Part shown: positions 17,668 to 26,133 of the stretch, one piece after another
How positions within the stretch are numbered: the first letter of the stretch is position 1
How the letters are laid out: the number at the start of each line of letters is the position of its first letter
NCBI GenBank assembly: GCA_902526405.1
Contig: CABZKL010000006.1
Span: 1 to 47,710 of the forward strand
DNA: 47,710 bases
Reading direction: 5' to 3'
From: an uncultured Pelagibacteraceae bacterium
GTDB lineage: Bacteria; Pseudomonadota; Alphaproteobacteria; Pelagibacterales; Pelagibacteraceae
The notes under the pieces: generated by a model
What the model was told of the DNA's origin: nothing
Seen by the model: the letters and a program-made list of their open reading frames with translations, nothing else
The model's database searches: none
Position numbers and translations under genes: made by a program

Positions 17668-19018
17668 CCTAACAAATCCCGAAGTCGCTATAATGATGAT
17701 GGGATTATTTTTGTTTGCAGTACTTTTAGGTTTTCCAATTGCATTTACCTTAATGGCGATGGGAATAGGTTTTGGTTATTACGCTTATTATGACCCGACA
17801 ATGATGGAACATCTATTTGATAATAGGATATTTTCATTATTTGTAAAAAATACTTACACAGTTATGGATAATAATGTTCTTACAGCTGTTCCACTATTTT
17901 TATTTATGGGATACTTGGTTGAAAGAGCAGGAATTGTTGCAAAATTATTTTTTGCAATTCGATTAGCTGCACACAGGTTGCCTGCATCGATGGCAGTCGC
18001 TGCATTAATTACGTGTACATTATTTTCAACAGCAACAGGGATTATAGGTGCAGTTGTTACATTAATGGGATTATTAGCTTGGCCTGCGATGGTTAAAGCA
18101 GGTTATGACAAAAAATTTGCATCAGGTATTATTTGTTCTGGAGGTTGCTTAGGAATTTTAATTCCTCCAAGTATTATGTTAATTGTTTATTCAGTAATTG
18201 CACAATTATCCCCTTTAAGACTTTTTGCAGCTGCTATTTTTCCAGGTTTATTATTAGCAGGTTTATATATTGGGTATGCAGTTTTTAGAGCTTGGTTAAA
18301 TCCATCAATAGCACCTAGACCTCCTGAGGAGGATATTCCACCAAGAGCTGAAATTTTAAAAGAAGTTTTAGTATCTTTCGTACCTTTGTTTGGATTAATC
18401 ATGTTAGTTCTTGGAACAATTTTGGCTGGGATTGCAACTCCTGCAGAAGCTGCAGCGGCAGGTGCATTTGGAGCTCTAATATTATCATGGTTTTATAAGA
18501 CACTTAAATGGCAAAACTTCAAAGAGTCTGTATTTTTAACTGCTAAAACAACAGCAATGATTATGTGGTTATTTATTGGGTCTTGGACATTTTCATCTGT
18601 ATTTTCTTACTTAGGGGGTCACGAAGTTTTTGAGCATTTCTTTACTTCAATTAATATTTCAACCTGGCAGTTTTTAGTTATCACTCAAATCATAATATTT
18701 CTTTTAGGATGGCCGTTAGAGTGGACAGAGATTTTAATTATTTTTGTACCTATATTTTTACCATTGTTAGAAATTTTTGGAGTAAATCCATATTTCTTTG
18801 CAATGTTGATTGCTCTAAACTTGCAAACATCCTTCCTAACTCCACCCATGGCGATGTCAGCCTATTACTTGAAAGGAGTTCAAAAAACAAATGTTGAACT
18901 ATTACAAATTTTTAGTGGAATAATGCCATTCTTAGGGATTGTTATTTTTGCAATGTTTCTAATGTACATGTTTCCTGCAATAGCATTATGGTTACCAGAA
19001 ACGTTATTTGCTCAATAA
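17657..19018 (+). CDS. dctM: TRAP transporter large permease subunit DctM
   Basis: A 453-residue, highly hydrophobic protein with about 12 helices. Conserved DctM stretches are visible: PLFLFMGYLVERAGI, FSTATGIIGAVVTLMG, and CSGGCLGILIPPSIMLIVY, where the ILIPPS loop is a family hallmark; a second repeat has TSFLTPPMAMSAYYLKG. It is the transport subunit coupled to sodium. It overlaps dctQ and is followed after 6 bases by an amidase gene in the same direction. Confidence 0.95.
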   Translation: MLFSLTNPEVAIMMMGLFLFAVLLGFPIAFTLMAMGIGFGYYAYYDPTMMEHLFDNRIFSLFVKNTYTVMDNNVLTAVPLFLFMGYLVERAGIVAKLFFAIRLAAHRLPASMAVAALITCTLFSTATGIIGAVVTLMGLLAWPAMVKAGYDKKFASGIICSGGCLGILIPPSIMLIVYSVIAQLSPLRLFAAAIFPGLLLAGLYIGYAVFRAWLNPSIAPRPPEEDIPPRAEILKEVLVSFVPLFGLIMLVLGTILAGIATPAEAAAAGAFGALILSWFYKTLKWQNFKESVFLTAKTTAMIMWLFIGSWTFSSVFSYLGGHEVFEHFFTSINISTWQFLVITQIIIFLLGWPLEWTEILIIFVPIFLPLLEIFGVNPYFFAMLIALNLQTSFLTPPMAMSAYYLKGVQKTNVELLQIFSGIMPFLGIVIFAMFLMYMFPAIALWLPETLFAQ

Positions 19019-19024
19019 AATAAA

Positions 19025-20353
19025 ATGACAGACATCCTTTCGTTAAAAGTTGAAGAACTTGTTTCGAAAATAAAAGACTCTCAATTAACATCAGTTGAAA
19101 TTTGTAAGAGATATATAGAGAGAGTAAATGAATTTGAAAAAGATGTTAAGGCATGGGCACATCTTAATAAAAAACTTTTACTAGAAAAAGCTGCTGAAGC
19201 AGATGAATATAGAAGATCTGGAAAACCAACGGGACCACTTCACGGAATTCCAGTAGCTGTAAAAGATATTATAGGTACTCTTGATATGCCTACTGAGTGT
19301 GGGACTGTGATTAGAAAAGGTAAATCTTATTCACAGAATGCTGAAATAATTGATCTATTACTTTCTGCAGGCGCAATAGTAATGGGCAAAACAGCAACAT
19401 CAGAGTTAGCTTATCTTGGGCCATCTAAGACCACAAATCCTCATGATCATGCAAGAACACCGGGAGGATCATCTAGCGGATCTGCAGCATCAGTAGCCTC
19501 TTTTATGGCTCCATTATCTATAGGTTCTCAAACTGGTGGATCTGTTATTAGACCTGCATCGTATTGTGGTGTAGTTGGATACAAACCAACTTATGGATTA
19601 ATTTCTAGAAATGGTGTTCTTAAAACATCTGAAAAATTAGATCATATAGGCGTGTTTGGACGATCAGTTGAGGACGTAGCACTTCTTGCGAAAGTTTTAA
19701 TTAAGAAAGATAACTACGATAACGCAACAGTACACTATTCAACAGAAAACATGTTGGATGAAGTAAAAAAGGGCCCTTTATTTGAACCAAAATTTATTTT
19801 TTATAAAACTGAACACTGGAAAATAATTGAAAAAAGATCGAGAGAAGCTTTTGAATATTTTATAAAATCGTTCAAAAATAATATTGAAGTGTTTGATACA
19901 CCTTCTTACTTCAAAGATATTCACAAGTATCATCAGATAATTCATGAGACAGATTTAGCAAACAATTTTGCGCTTTATTATCAAAAGTATAAGAAAAAAT
20001 TATCTAAATATATGCAAGATGCGATTACGAAAGGCAATAAACATTCTGCAAAAGAATATGCTGAAGCAATTGATTTTATGAAAAGAAGTTATGAGTCTTA
20101 TCAGGAAGTTTTTGAGGATTATCATGGAGTGTTATCTCCATCAAGTCCAGGGGTTGCTCCCAAAGGTTTAAAAAGTACTGGAACTGCTGAATTTAACAAA
20201 GTCTGGTCGTATTTGGGAACACCATGTATTTCTCTTCCTGTCCTTCAAGGAGAGGGCAATCTACCTTTAGGAGTTCAGTTAATTGGCGCAAGATTTGATG
20301 ATCATAGATTTTTAGGTATTGCTAATTGGTTAGAAAAGGAATGTAATAAATAA
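19025..20353 (+). CDS. Amidase signature family hydrolase (GatA-like)
   Basis: A 442-residue amidase with the Ser-cisSer-Lys catalytic set: Lys80 in PVAVKD, the serines of GGSSSGSAA (residues 147-155) and nucleophile Ser173 in QTGGSVIRPA. The family hydrolyses amide bonds to a carboxylic acid plus ammonia or amine. No gatB/gatC is nearby and the gene directly follows a TRAP transporter, so a catabolic amidase acting on an imported amide is more likely than the tRNA amidotransferase subunit. Together with the cytoplasmic GGT-family protein it hints at nitrogen recovery from organic amides. Confidence 0.88.
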   Translation: MTDILSLKVEELVSKIKDSQLTSVEICKRYIERVNEFEKDVKAWAHLNKKLLLEKAAEADEYRRSGKPTGPLHGIPVAVKDIIGTLDMPTECGTVIRKGKSYSQNAEIIDLLLSAGAIVMGKTATSELAYLGPSKTTNPHDHARTPGGSSSGSAASVASFMAPLSIGSQTGGSVIRPASYCGVVGYKPTYGLISRNGVLKTSEKLDHIGVFGRSVEDVALLAKVLIKKDNYDNATVHYSTENMLDEVKKGPLFEPKFIFYKTEHWKIIEKRSREAFEYFIKSFKNNIEVFDTPSYFKDIHKYHQIIHETDLANNFALYYQKYKKKLSKYMQDAITKGNKHSAKEYAEAIDFMKRSYESYQEVFEDYHGVLSPSSPGVAPKGLKSTGTAEFNKVWSYLGTPCISLPVLQGEGNLPLGVQLIGARFDDHRFLGIANWLEKECNK

Positions 20354-20354
20354 A

Positions 20355-20531
20355 ATGACTAAATTTACAACATTTCTGGGAACTGTGCTTGCAGTAGTAT
20401 TTTTAATTGGTCTTGCAACCACATTGACAAGATCACCAATGATCAGTTTTTTTGACATACTCCCGGTTTATATCTTGATGGCTATTGCAATTTTTATGTT
20501 GGTCTACGAAGCCTTTTTCGATAAGAAATAA
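20355..20531 (+). CDS. Small membrane protein, 58 residues, two predicted helices
   Basis: This ORF starts one base after the amidase stop and encodes MTKFTTFLGT... to ...YEAFFDKK. Two hydrophobic segments (about residues 6-23 and 33-51) are joined by a short TRSPMISFFD loop, and the end is charged (YEAFFDKK), as in genuine small membrane proteins. It fills the space between the amidase and the EamA transporter exactly, with the next likely start (TTG at 20548) 16 bases later. No known family was recognised. It could be a subunit or modulator for a neighbouring transporter. Confidence 0.65.
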   Translation: MTKFTTFLGTVLAVVFLIGLATTLTRSPMISFFDILPVYILMAIAIFMLVYEAFFDKK

Positions 20532-20547
20532 TTTTTTAAATATTAAA

Positions 20548-21453
20548 TTGTCTAAACAAAAAATAAATTTTTTAGCCTTTTCATTACTTTTTATTCAACC
20601 AATTTTTATGTCTTCCAATCTGATAGTTGCTAGAGGAGGTATTGAATTTGTTCCTCCGATTTCTTTAGCGTTTTGGAGATGGACGTTTGTTTTTATAATT
20701 CTTTTACCTTTTACATATTTATCACTTAAAAAAAATTATTCTATAATCAAAAAAGAATATAAAAAATTATTTTTCTTAGGCGCTATGGGATGTGGGGTAT
20801 GTGGTGCTTTTCCATTTTTAGCTGGAGCAACAACAACCGTTACTAATATGGCTATTATTTATACTTCATCACCAATTTTTATAATTATGATTTCAGCAAT
20901 ATTTTTTCAAGAAAAAATAAATTTTCTAAAAATAATTGGATTAATTTCCTGTTTAATTGGTGTTTTTGCAATTATCATAAAAGGTGATTTAAATTTGTTA
21001 ATAAATTTGAAGTTTACAATTGGTGATCTATGGATGCTTGCAGCAGCTGTTGGTTGGGCATTATATTCAATCTATCTTTTCTATTGGAAATCTGAATTAT
21101 CAATTTTTCAAAGGTTTACTTTAGTTTCTTTTTTTGGTGCACTTAGTTTATTACCTTTTTATATTGCTGAAGAGATTTTAGTAGCTAGAACTGTTTTTAA
21201 TGAAGAATTTTATATTTGGGTATTATTTGCAGCTATATCCCCAGGGATAATTGCATTTACGTTATACACTCAAGCTCAAAAAAACCTAGGAGCATCTTTA
21301 ACTGGTTTTACCCTTTATGTTTTTACAATTTATGGTGCAATTTATGGGTATTTTTTATTTGATGAAAAACTTGAATCGTTTCATTATGTAGGTACAGCTT
21401 TGGTATTCTTGGGCGTTTACCTGGCAAAAAAAAATTATGAGACTAAAACGTAG
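20548..21453 (+). CDS. EamA/DMT-family transporter
   Basis: A 301-residue membrane protein with about ten helices in two repeated EamA units, the drug/metabolite transporter architecture (exporters of amino acids, metabolites or drugs, some importers). A longer in-frame ATG at 20485 would overlap the 58-residue small gene out of frame and add a non-hydrophobic extension. The TTG at 20548 (LSKQKINFLAF) is therefore preferred; an internal ATG at residue 21 would delete part of helix 1. Its end overlaps the next gene by 17 bases. Substrate unknown. Confidence 0.85.
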   Translation: MSKQKINFLAFSLLFIQPIFMSSNLIVARGGIEFVPPISLAFWRWTFVFIILLPFTYLSLKKNYSIIKKEYKKLFFLGAMGCGVCGAFPFLAGATTTVTNMAIIYTSSPIFIIMISAIFFQEKINFLKIIGLISCLIGVFAIIIKGDLNLLINLKFTIGDLWMLAAAVGWALYSIYLFYWKSELSIFQRFTLVSFFGALSLLPFYIAEEILVARTVFNEEFYIWVLFAAISPGIIAFTLYTQAQKNLGASLTGFTLYVFTIYGAIYGYFLFDEKLESFHYVGTALVFLGVYLAKKNYETKT

Positions 21454-22255
21454 GAATTTTTTCTTGGAAATTATAATTGGGATTATAACTATTTATCTTT
21501 CAATATTAATTTTGCTTTTTATTTTTCAGAGGAATCTCATGTATCATCCAAATGAAAATAACTATTTTGGGGATAAGCTAGAAGTAGAAATAGAAAAGGT
21601 TAATATCAAAACAAGTGATAACATTAATCTTTTAGGCTGGTTTCATAATAAAAATTTAGAGAACTATAAAACTATAATTTACTTTCACGGAAATGCAGGA
21701 AAACTGGAAAATAGAATATACAAATTAAATCATTTTAAAGATTTAGATGTAAATTTTTTAATCATAGCTTGGAGGGGTTTTAGTGGCAATGAGGGAAAAC
21801 CCACAGAAAATAACCTTTATATTGATGGAAATAGTGCCATTGATTGGCTTAAAAAAAAGGGTTTAGTTGAAAAAGATATAATTATTTATGGTGAATCGCT
21901 TGGTACTGGGATTGCAACAGAGATAGCTCAAAATAAAAATTTCGCTGGATTAATTTTGGAGACACCTTTTACCTCCATGGTGGAAGCTGCAAAAAATTTT
22001 TATCCCTACATACCTGTAGGACTTCTTTTAAAAGATAAATACAAAAACAAAGAAAAAATTAAAAATATTAATATTCCAGTTTTGGTCATGCATGGTGAAG
22101 CTGATCAAATAGTTCCTTTCTGGATGGGAAAAAAAATATTTGATTTAGCAAATAATCCAAAATATTCATATTTTACAGAATATGATGACCACATGATGGA
22201 GTACGATTCTAAGCTAGTTTCTGAGCTGAATAACTTTTTAAAAGGATTAAATTAA
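21437..22255 (+). CDS. Membrane-anchored alpha/beta hydrolase (BEM46/ABHD-like)
   Basis: A 272-residue protein with an N-terminal membrane helix (about residues 9-29) followed by an alpha/beta hydrolase domain. The oxyanion-loop motif YFHGNAG, the nucleophile elbow GESLGTG and the acid/base end (HGEADQIVP, then DDHMMEY) are in order. This is the BEM46/ABHD13-like serine hydrolase group, of unknown natural substrate. The gene overlaps the transporter gene by 17 bases and so is translationally coupled to it. Confidence 0.85.
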   Translation: MRLKRRNFFLEIIIGIITIYLSILILLFIFQRNLMYHPNENNYFGDKLEVEIEKVNIKTSDNINLLGWFHNKNLENYKTIIYFHGNAGKLENRIYKLNHFKDLDVNFLIIAWRGFSGNEGKPTENNLYIDGNSAIDWLKKKGLVEKDIIIYGESLGTGIATEIAQNKNFAGLILETPFTSMVEAAKNFYPYIPVGLLLKDKYKNKEKIKNINIPVLVMHGEADQIVPFWMGKKIFDLANNPKYSYFTEYDDHMMEYDSKLVSELNNFLKGLN

Positions 22256-22304
22256 GCCACATTCTAAACAAATATAATACAAACTTTATTTTTAATAATT
22301 AAAG

Positions 22305-22868
22305 ATGAAAAAATTATATTTACTTATTTTTATATTACTTTCATTTGAAACCTTTAGTTCTGCTAATGAAAATTTATCTTCAATTGATAATTTATTTCAT
22401 ATTGATCAAATGAATTCTCATAATAAAAATTTTGCTTTATATTTTAAAACTCGTGAAAAGGGTATTTTGGCAAAGGGAGAAAATAGTAATTATATAAATG
22501 ATTACCCCAAAGATCTTTATATTTATAATTATAAAACTAAAAGTTCTACGCCATTAATTTCTCATGAATGGTTTCCAAGAAAAGCAAAATATTTTTTACA
22601 AGAATATGATTTTCCAGTTTTTCCAGATGATTTTGCTTATTATTTATTAAAAGATAATAAAACACTTGTTATGATTAGTGCTGTTAAAAGTTTAAGAGCA
22701 AACTTTAAATTTGATATTGCAGAAAAGAAATTGGAAATTTATCCGGTTAATGGAAAATTTGATTTTATTATTTCTTCAATTGCAAAAGGCTGTGATCATT
22801 ATGATTTTAAGGATAATTATAAATGTAGTTTTTACAAACCTTTAATCTCAAGCACTTTAATTAATTAA
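22305..22868 (+). CDS. Secreted protein of unknown function
   Basis: A 187-residue protein with a clear signal peptide (about 1-20, MKKLYLLIFILLSFETFSSA). The mature part is rich in Asn, Lys, Tyr and Phe and has two cysteines near the end (KGCDHYDFKDNYKCSF, about residues 166-177) that could form a disulfide in the periplasm. No family was recognised. It is convergent with ftsY: the two reading frames overlap tail to tail by 8 bases in a TTAATTAATTAA run that supplies both stops. Confidence 0.7.
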   Translation: MKKLYLLIFILLSFETFSSANENLSSIDNLFHIDQMNSHNKNFALYFKTREKGILAKGENSNYINDYPKDLYIYNYKTKSSTPLISHEWFPRKAKYFLQEYDFPVFPDDFAYYLLKDNKTLVMISAVKSLRANFKFDIAEKKLEIYPVNGKFDFIISSIAKGCDHYDFKDNYKCSFYKPLISSTLIN

Positions 22869-23778
22869 TTTGTGTAAAAGCTTCTGCAAACTTTTCTGCC
22901 TCAAAAATCTGTAAATCATCTTCTTTTTCTCCTAAACCAAGAGCAATAATTGGTAGCTTATATTTTTTAGCAACTGCTAAAAGAATGCCACCTTTCGCGG
23001 TTCCATCTAATTTTGTCATTATTAGCCCTGTAATAGGAATAATTTTATTAAATTCTTCAACTTGATTAATCACATTTTGTCCAGAGGTAGCGTCTAGAAC
23101 TAAAACTACATCGTGAGGAGCTTCAGAGTCTATTTTTTTTGTCACGTTTGCAATTTTTTTGTATTCTTCCATTAAATTTTTTTTGTTTTGTAATCTTCCA
23201 GCAGTGTCTATCAAAACTTGATCGAATTGATTATTTACCGCTTCTTCTATTGCTTTATATGCCACTGAAGCTGGATCAGATCCTTGTGATGATTTAGTGA
23301 TTGAAACATCTACTTTTTTTGACCAATTTTCTAATTGCTCAATAGCTGCTGCTCTAAATGTATCTGACGCAGCAAGCATTACTTTGTTTCCATTTCCTTT
23401 AAATATTTTACTAATTTTTCCTATTGTAGTTGTTTTGCCAACTCCATTAACACCAGAAATAAGTATTGCGTTAAGTTTTTCTTTTTTTTTAAAAAATTCA
23501 AAATTTTCTAAAGGTTTCATCAATTCGATTATATAATTTTTTAAAATAATATTTATTTCATCTGATGTATCTTTGTTTGGATCAATTTTAGTTTGGGAAA
23601 CAATTTCTCTAATTTCTGATGCAGCAGCAATACCAACATCTGATTGAATCAAATAATCTTCAATCATATCTAAAGTTTTGTCATCTATTTCTTTTTTAAT
23701 GACAATATTTTTTAAACCAGAACTAAATGCTGACGCGCTTTTCTTAAAACCGGATTTAAATTTATCAAAAATTCCCAT
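22861..23778 (-). CDS. ftsY: FtsY, signal recognition particle receptor GTPase
   Basis: A 305-residue SRP receptor made of the N domain and the GTPase G domain. The P-loop GVNGVGKTTTIGKIS, the DTFRAAA motif, DTAGR and TKLDGTAKGG are in the expected order. It lacks the long acidic A domain of E. coli FtsY, so it is the short NG form that binds the membrane through an N-terminal amphipathic helix (MGIFDKFKSGFKKS). It works with Ffh to dock ribosomes at the translocon. The start overlaps the dapF stop by one base (TAATG). Confidence 0.96.
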   Translation of the reverse strand: MGIFDKFKSGFKKSASAFSSGLKNIVIKKEIDDKTLDMIEDYLIQSDVGIAAASEIREIVSQTKIDPNKDTSDEINIILKNYIIELMKPLENFEFFKKKEKLNAILISGVNGVGKTTTIGKISKIFKGNGNKVMLAASDTFRAAAIEQLENWSKKVDVSITKSSQGSDPASVAYKAIEEAVNNQFDQVLIDTAGRLQNKKNLMEEYKKIANVTKKIDSEAPHDVVLVLDATSGQNVINQVEEFNKIIPITGLIMTKLDGTAKGGILLAVAKKYKLPIIALGLGEKEDDLQIFEAEKFAEAFTQIN

Positions 23779-24602
23779 TAAATTTTTATATTAATTTCTT
23801 TAATATCAGAAACTGGTCCTTTCATGTGAATACTGTCATTTTCATCAATAAATATTGATAACTTGCCAGTAGCAAACTCGATATCTACTTTATTACCTGA
23901 AAGTCCATTTCTCATTGCAGCAAAAGCAGTAGCACAAGCTGCCGTACCACAAGCCTTAGTAAGACCTGCTCCTCTTTCCCACACTTTAACTTTAATTAGT
24001 TCTTTATTGACAACTGTTGCTAAAGTGACATTACATTTTTCTGGAAAAAAGGGATGGTGTTCAATTTGTGGTCCAATTTTTTTTATTTCAAAATCTTCAT
24101 TATTCTCAACAAAAAAAATGATATGAGGGTTACCAACATTTACTGCTGTACCTCCAGTATGATTATTATTATTTAGATCAGTTATTTTTATATTAAGGTT
24201 ATTGGTATCCAATTCTTCAGAAAGTGGAATTTCATTCCACTTTGTTCTGCCATTCCCAATTTCTGTAGAGACTAGTTTTTCTCCTAATATCTCAGATTTT
24301 AAATCACCAGATTGTGTAGTTAAAGTAACTAATGATTTATTATTTTCTTTAGATAACAAATTTGCAACACATCTTGTTCCATTTCCACATGCTCCAGAAG
24401 TTCCACCATCAGAATTATAAAATTCTAGAGAAGCATCAGAACTATCATTTTTAGTTATTAATATTAATTGATCACAACCTATAAATTCTCTATCGCAAAT
24501 TTTAATAATTTGCTCTTTGCTTAAATTAGTAATTTTTTGCCTATTATCTATAATAACAAAATCATTACCTAAACCATCCATTTTAAACGCTTTGATATCC
24601 AT
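23778..24602 (-). CDS. dapF: DapF, diaminopimelate epimerase
   Basis: A 274-residue cofactor-independent epimerase that converts LL- to meso-diaminopimelate for lysine and peptidoglycan synthesis. Both catalytic cysteines are present: Cys72 in GACGNGTRC and Cys218 in KACGTAACAT. The N-terminal KMDGLGNDFV motif fixes the start. It is transcribed away from ffh and is coupled to ftsY, the arrangement common in alphaproteobacteria, but without the MiaB-like gene that often lies between dapF and ftsY. Confidence 0.96.
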   Translation of the reverse strand: MDIKAFKMDGLGNDFVIIDNRQKITNLSKEQIIKICDREFIGCDQLILITKNDSSDASLEFYNSDGGTSGACGNGTRCVANLLSKENNKSLVTLTTQSGDLKSEILGEKLVSTEIGNGRTKWNEIPLSEELDTNNLNIKITDLNNNNHTGGTAVNVGNPHIIFFVENNEDFEIKKIGPQIEHHPFFPEKCNVTLATVVNKELIKVKVWERGAGLTKACGTAACATAFAAMRNGLSGNKVDIEFATGKLSIFIDENDSIHMKGPVSDIKEINIKI

Positions 24603-24649
24603 ATATAGATATTTAACTTATTTATTGACTTTTTGAACCTCTATTATAG

Positions 24650-24760
24650 GTTGTTGGCGTTTCCGCAAAAACATTAACTTTGCGGTGTCTTTGGAAACAA
24701 AGAGATCGACACTAGTCAGCGAGGCTTCGCCCACTAGTGGGATTACTGCTGTGCAAAAAT
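24650..24760 (+). ncRNA. Structured RNA leader upstream of ffh (cis-regulatory candidate)
   Basis: The 158-base gap between divergent dapF and ffh contains three tidy hairpins. H1: 24663-24669 pairs with 24679-24685 (7 bp). H2: 24689-24693 with 24698-24702 closed by a GAAA tetraloop, extendable by GTGT/ACAC (24685-24688 with 24709-24712). H3: 24710-24716 with 24733-24739, containing an inner GCGA/TCGC stem (24719-24722 with 24727-24730). H2's outer stem and H3 share bases, so they exclude one another, as in a switch. The ffh start follows directly. The GGAAGGAAGC-type core of SRP RNA is absent, so it is not 4.5S RNA. Structured ffh leaders have, as far as I recall, been proposed in alphaproteobacteria. 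Confidence 0.6.
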
Positions 24761-26119
24761 ATGTTTGAAAATTTGACAAATAAATTTGAAGAAATCTTTT
24801 CTTCTCTAAAAAAATCACCTTCACTTGATGAAGCTCAAGTTGATGAAGGTTTAAGAGGAATTAGGCAAGCTCTTTTAGAGGCTGACGTATCTTTAGCGGT
24901 TGCTAAAGATTTTATTGAAAAAGTTAAGCCAAAAGCTTTGGGTCAAGAGATTATTAGATCGACTTCACCAGGGGATATGGTTGTCAAAATTGTATACGAT
25001 GAACTTGTAAGTTTGTTGGGAGAGTCTAACAGCGATATAAATCTTAACGCAGTACCACCTGTCCCAATGATGTTGGTAGGACTTCAGGGTTCAGGTAAAA
25101 CAACAACAACCGCAAAACTTGCTAAGTACTTGGAGAATAACAAAAAGAAAAAAGTCATGATGGTAAGCTTAGACATTTATAGACCAGCGGCACAAGAGCA
25201 ACTTAGATCTTTAGGGGAACAAAATAATATTTTAACCTTACCAATTGTTGAAGGGCAGCAACCAGCAGATATTTGTAGAAGAGCAATTGGTGCTGCTAAT
25301 TTAAATGGTGCTGAAATAATCCTTTTTGATACTGCTGGAAGAACTCAAATTGACTTACAGATGATGAGTGAGATTAAACAAATTGAAGGTGTAATTAATC
25401 CAACAGAAACATTCCTAGTAGCAGACTCTTTAACAGGTCAAGTTGCAGCATCTGTTGCAAAGGAATTTAAAAATACAGTTAATTTATCAGGAATTATTTT
25501 AACTAGAGCCGATGGTGATGCTAGAGGAGGTGCTGCGGTCAGTATGAAATATGTTTCAAATGTTCCTATTAAATTTTTAGGAATTGGGGAAAAAATTGAC
25601 AATCTTGAAGTATTTCACCCTGACAGAATAGCTAACAGAATTCTTGGAATGGGAGACATAGTTTCTCTTGTTGAAAAAGCTGCTCAAGATCTTGGCGAAG
25701 AAAATATTAAAAAAGCTGAAGAAAATTTAAAAAAAGGTCAGTTTTCAATGCAAGATTATTTGGCTCAACTAAGACAAATGAAAAAAATGGGTGGCATTGA
25801 AGGAATAATGTCATTTATGCCAGGAGTTTCAAAAATTAAATCTCAAATGGACTCAGCTGGAATTGATGAAAGTATTATTACTACAAATGAAGCTATTATT
25901 TTGTCTATGACAAAAAAAGAGAGAGAGAACCCAAAAATAATTGATGGTTCTAGAAAAAAAAGAATTGCTAATGGCTCTGGTACCAATCCAGCCACTATCA
26001 ATAAATTGTTAAAACAATTTAAAATGATGTCTGAAATGATGAAAAAGATGTCCAAAGGAAATATCAAGGGTATGTCTGATAAAGGAATACCACCAGAGCT
26101 ATTTAACCAATTAAAATAA
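24761..26119 (+). CDS. ffh: Ffh, signal recognition particle protein SRP54
   Basis: A 452-residue GTPase with N, G and methionine-rich M domains. The P-loop [20 protein letters not shown] and [14 protein letters not shown] are in order. The M domain includes [19 protein letters not shown] and a Met-rich C-terminus ([12 protein letters not shown]). It binds signal sequences and SRP RNA, and docks on FtsY encoded on the opposite strand nearby. The ATG at 24761 (MFENLTNKF) is the conserved start; an in-frame ATG at 24737 falls inside the leader's third hairpin. It is followed after 14 bases by rpsP. Confidence 0.97.
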   Translation: MFENLTNKFEEIFSSLKKSPSLDEAQVDEGLRGIRQALLEADVSLAVAKDFIEKVKPKALGQEIIRSTSPGDMVVKIVYDELVSLLGESNSDINLNAVPPVPMMLVGLQGSGKTTTTAKLAKYLENNKKKKVMMVSLDIYRPAAQEQLRSLGEQNNILTLPIVEGQQPADICRRAIGAANLNGAEIILFDTAGRTQIDLQMMSEIKQIEGVINPTETFLVADSLTGQVAASVAKEFKNTVNLSGIILTRADGDARGGAAVSMKYVSNVPIKFLGIGEKIDNLEVFHPDRIANRILGMGDIVSLVEKAAQDLGEENIKKAEENLKKGQFSMQDYLAQLRQMKKMGGIEGIMSFMPGVSKIKSQMDSAGIDESIITTNEAIILSMTKKERENPKIIDGSRKKRIANGSGTNPATINKLLKQFKMMSEMMKKMSKGNIKGMSDKGIPPELFNQLK

Positions 26120-26133
26120 TAAAAGGAGAAGAT

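Noticed and set aside
20485..20547. Upstream ATG for the EamA transporter
   Set aside because: It overlaps the 58-residue small gene and adds a non-hydrophobic, non-conserved extension; the TTG at 20548 is preferred.
24625..24647. Possible promoter TTGACT ... TATTAT before ffh
   Set aside because: The two boxes are only 11 bases apart, well short of the usual spacing, so no promoter is called.
24650..24760. Candidate SRP (4.5S) RNA next to ffh
   Set aside because: The conserved GGAAGGAAGC-type apical core is absent and the fold is three separate hairpins, not one long rod; kept as a cis leader.
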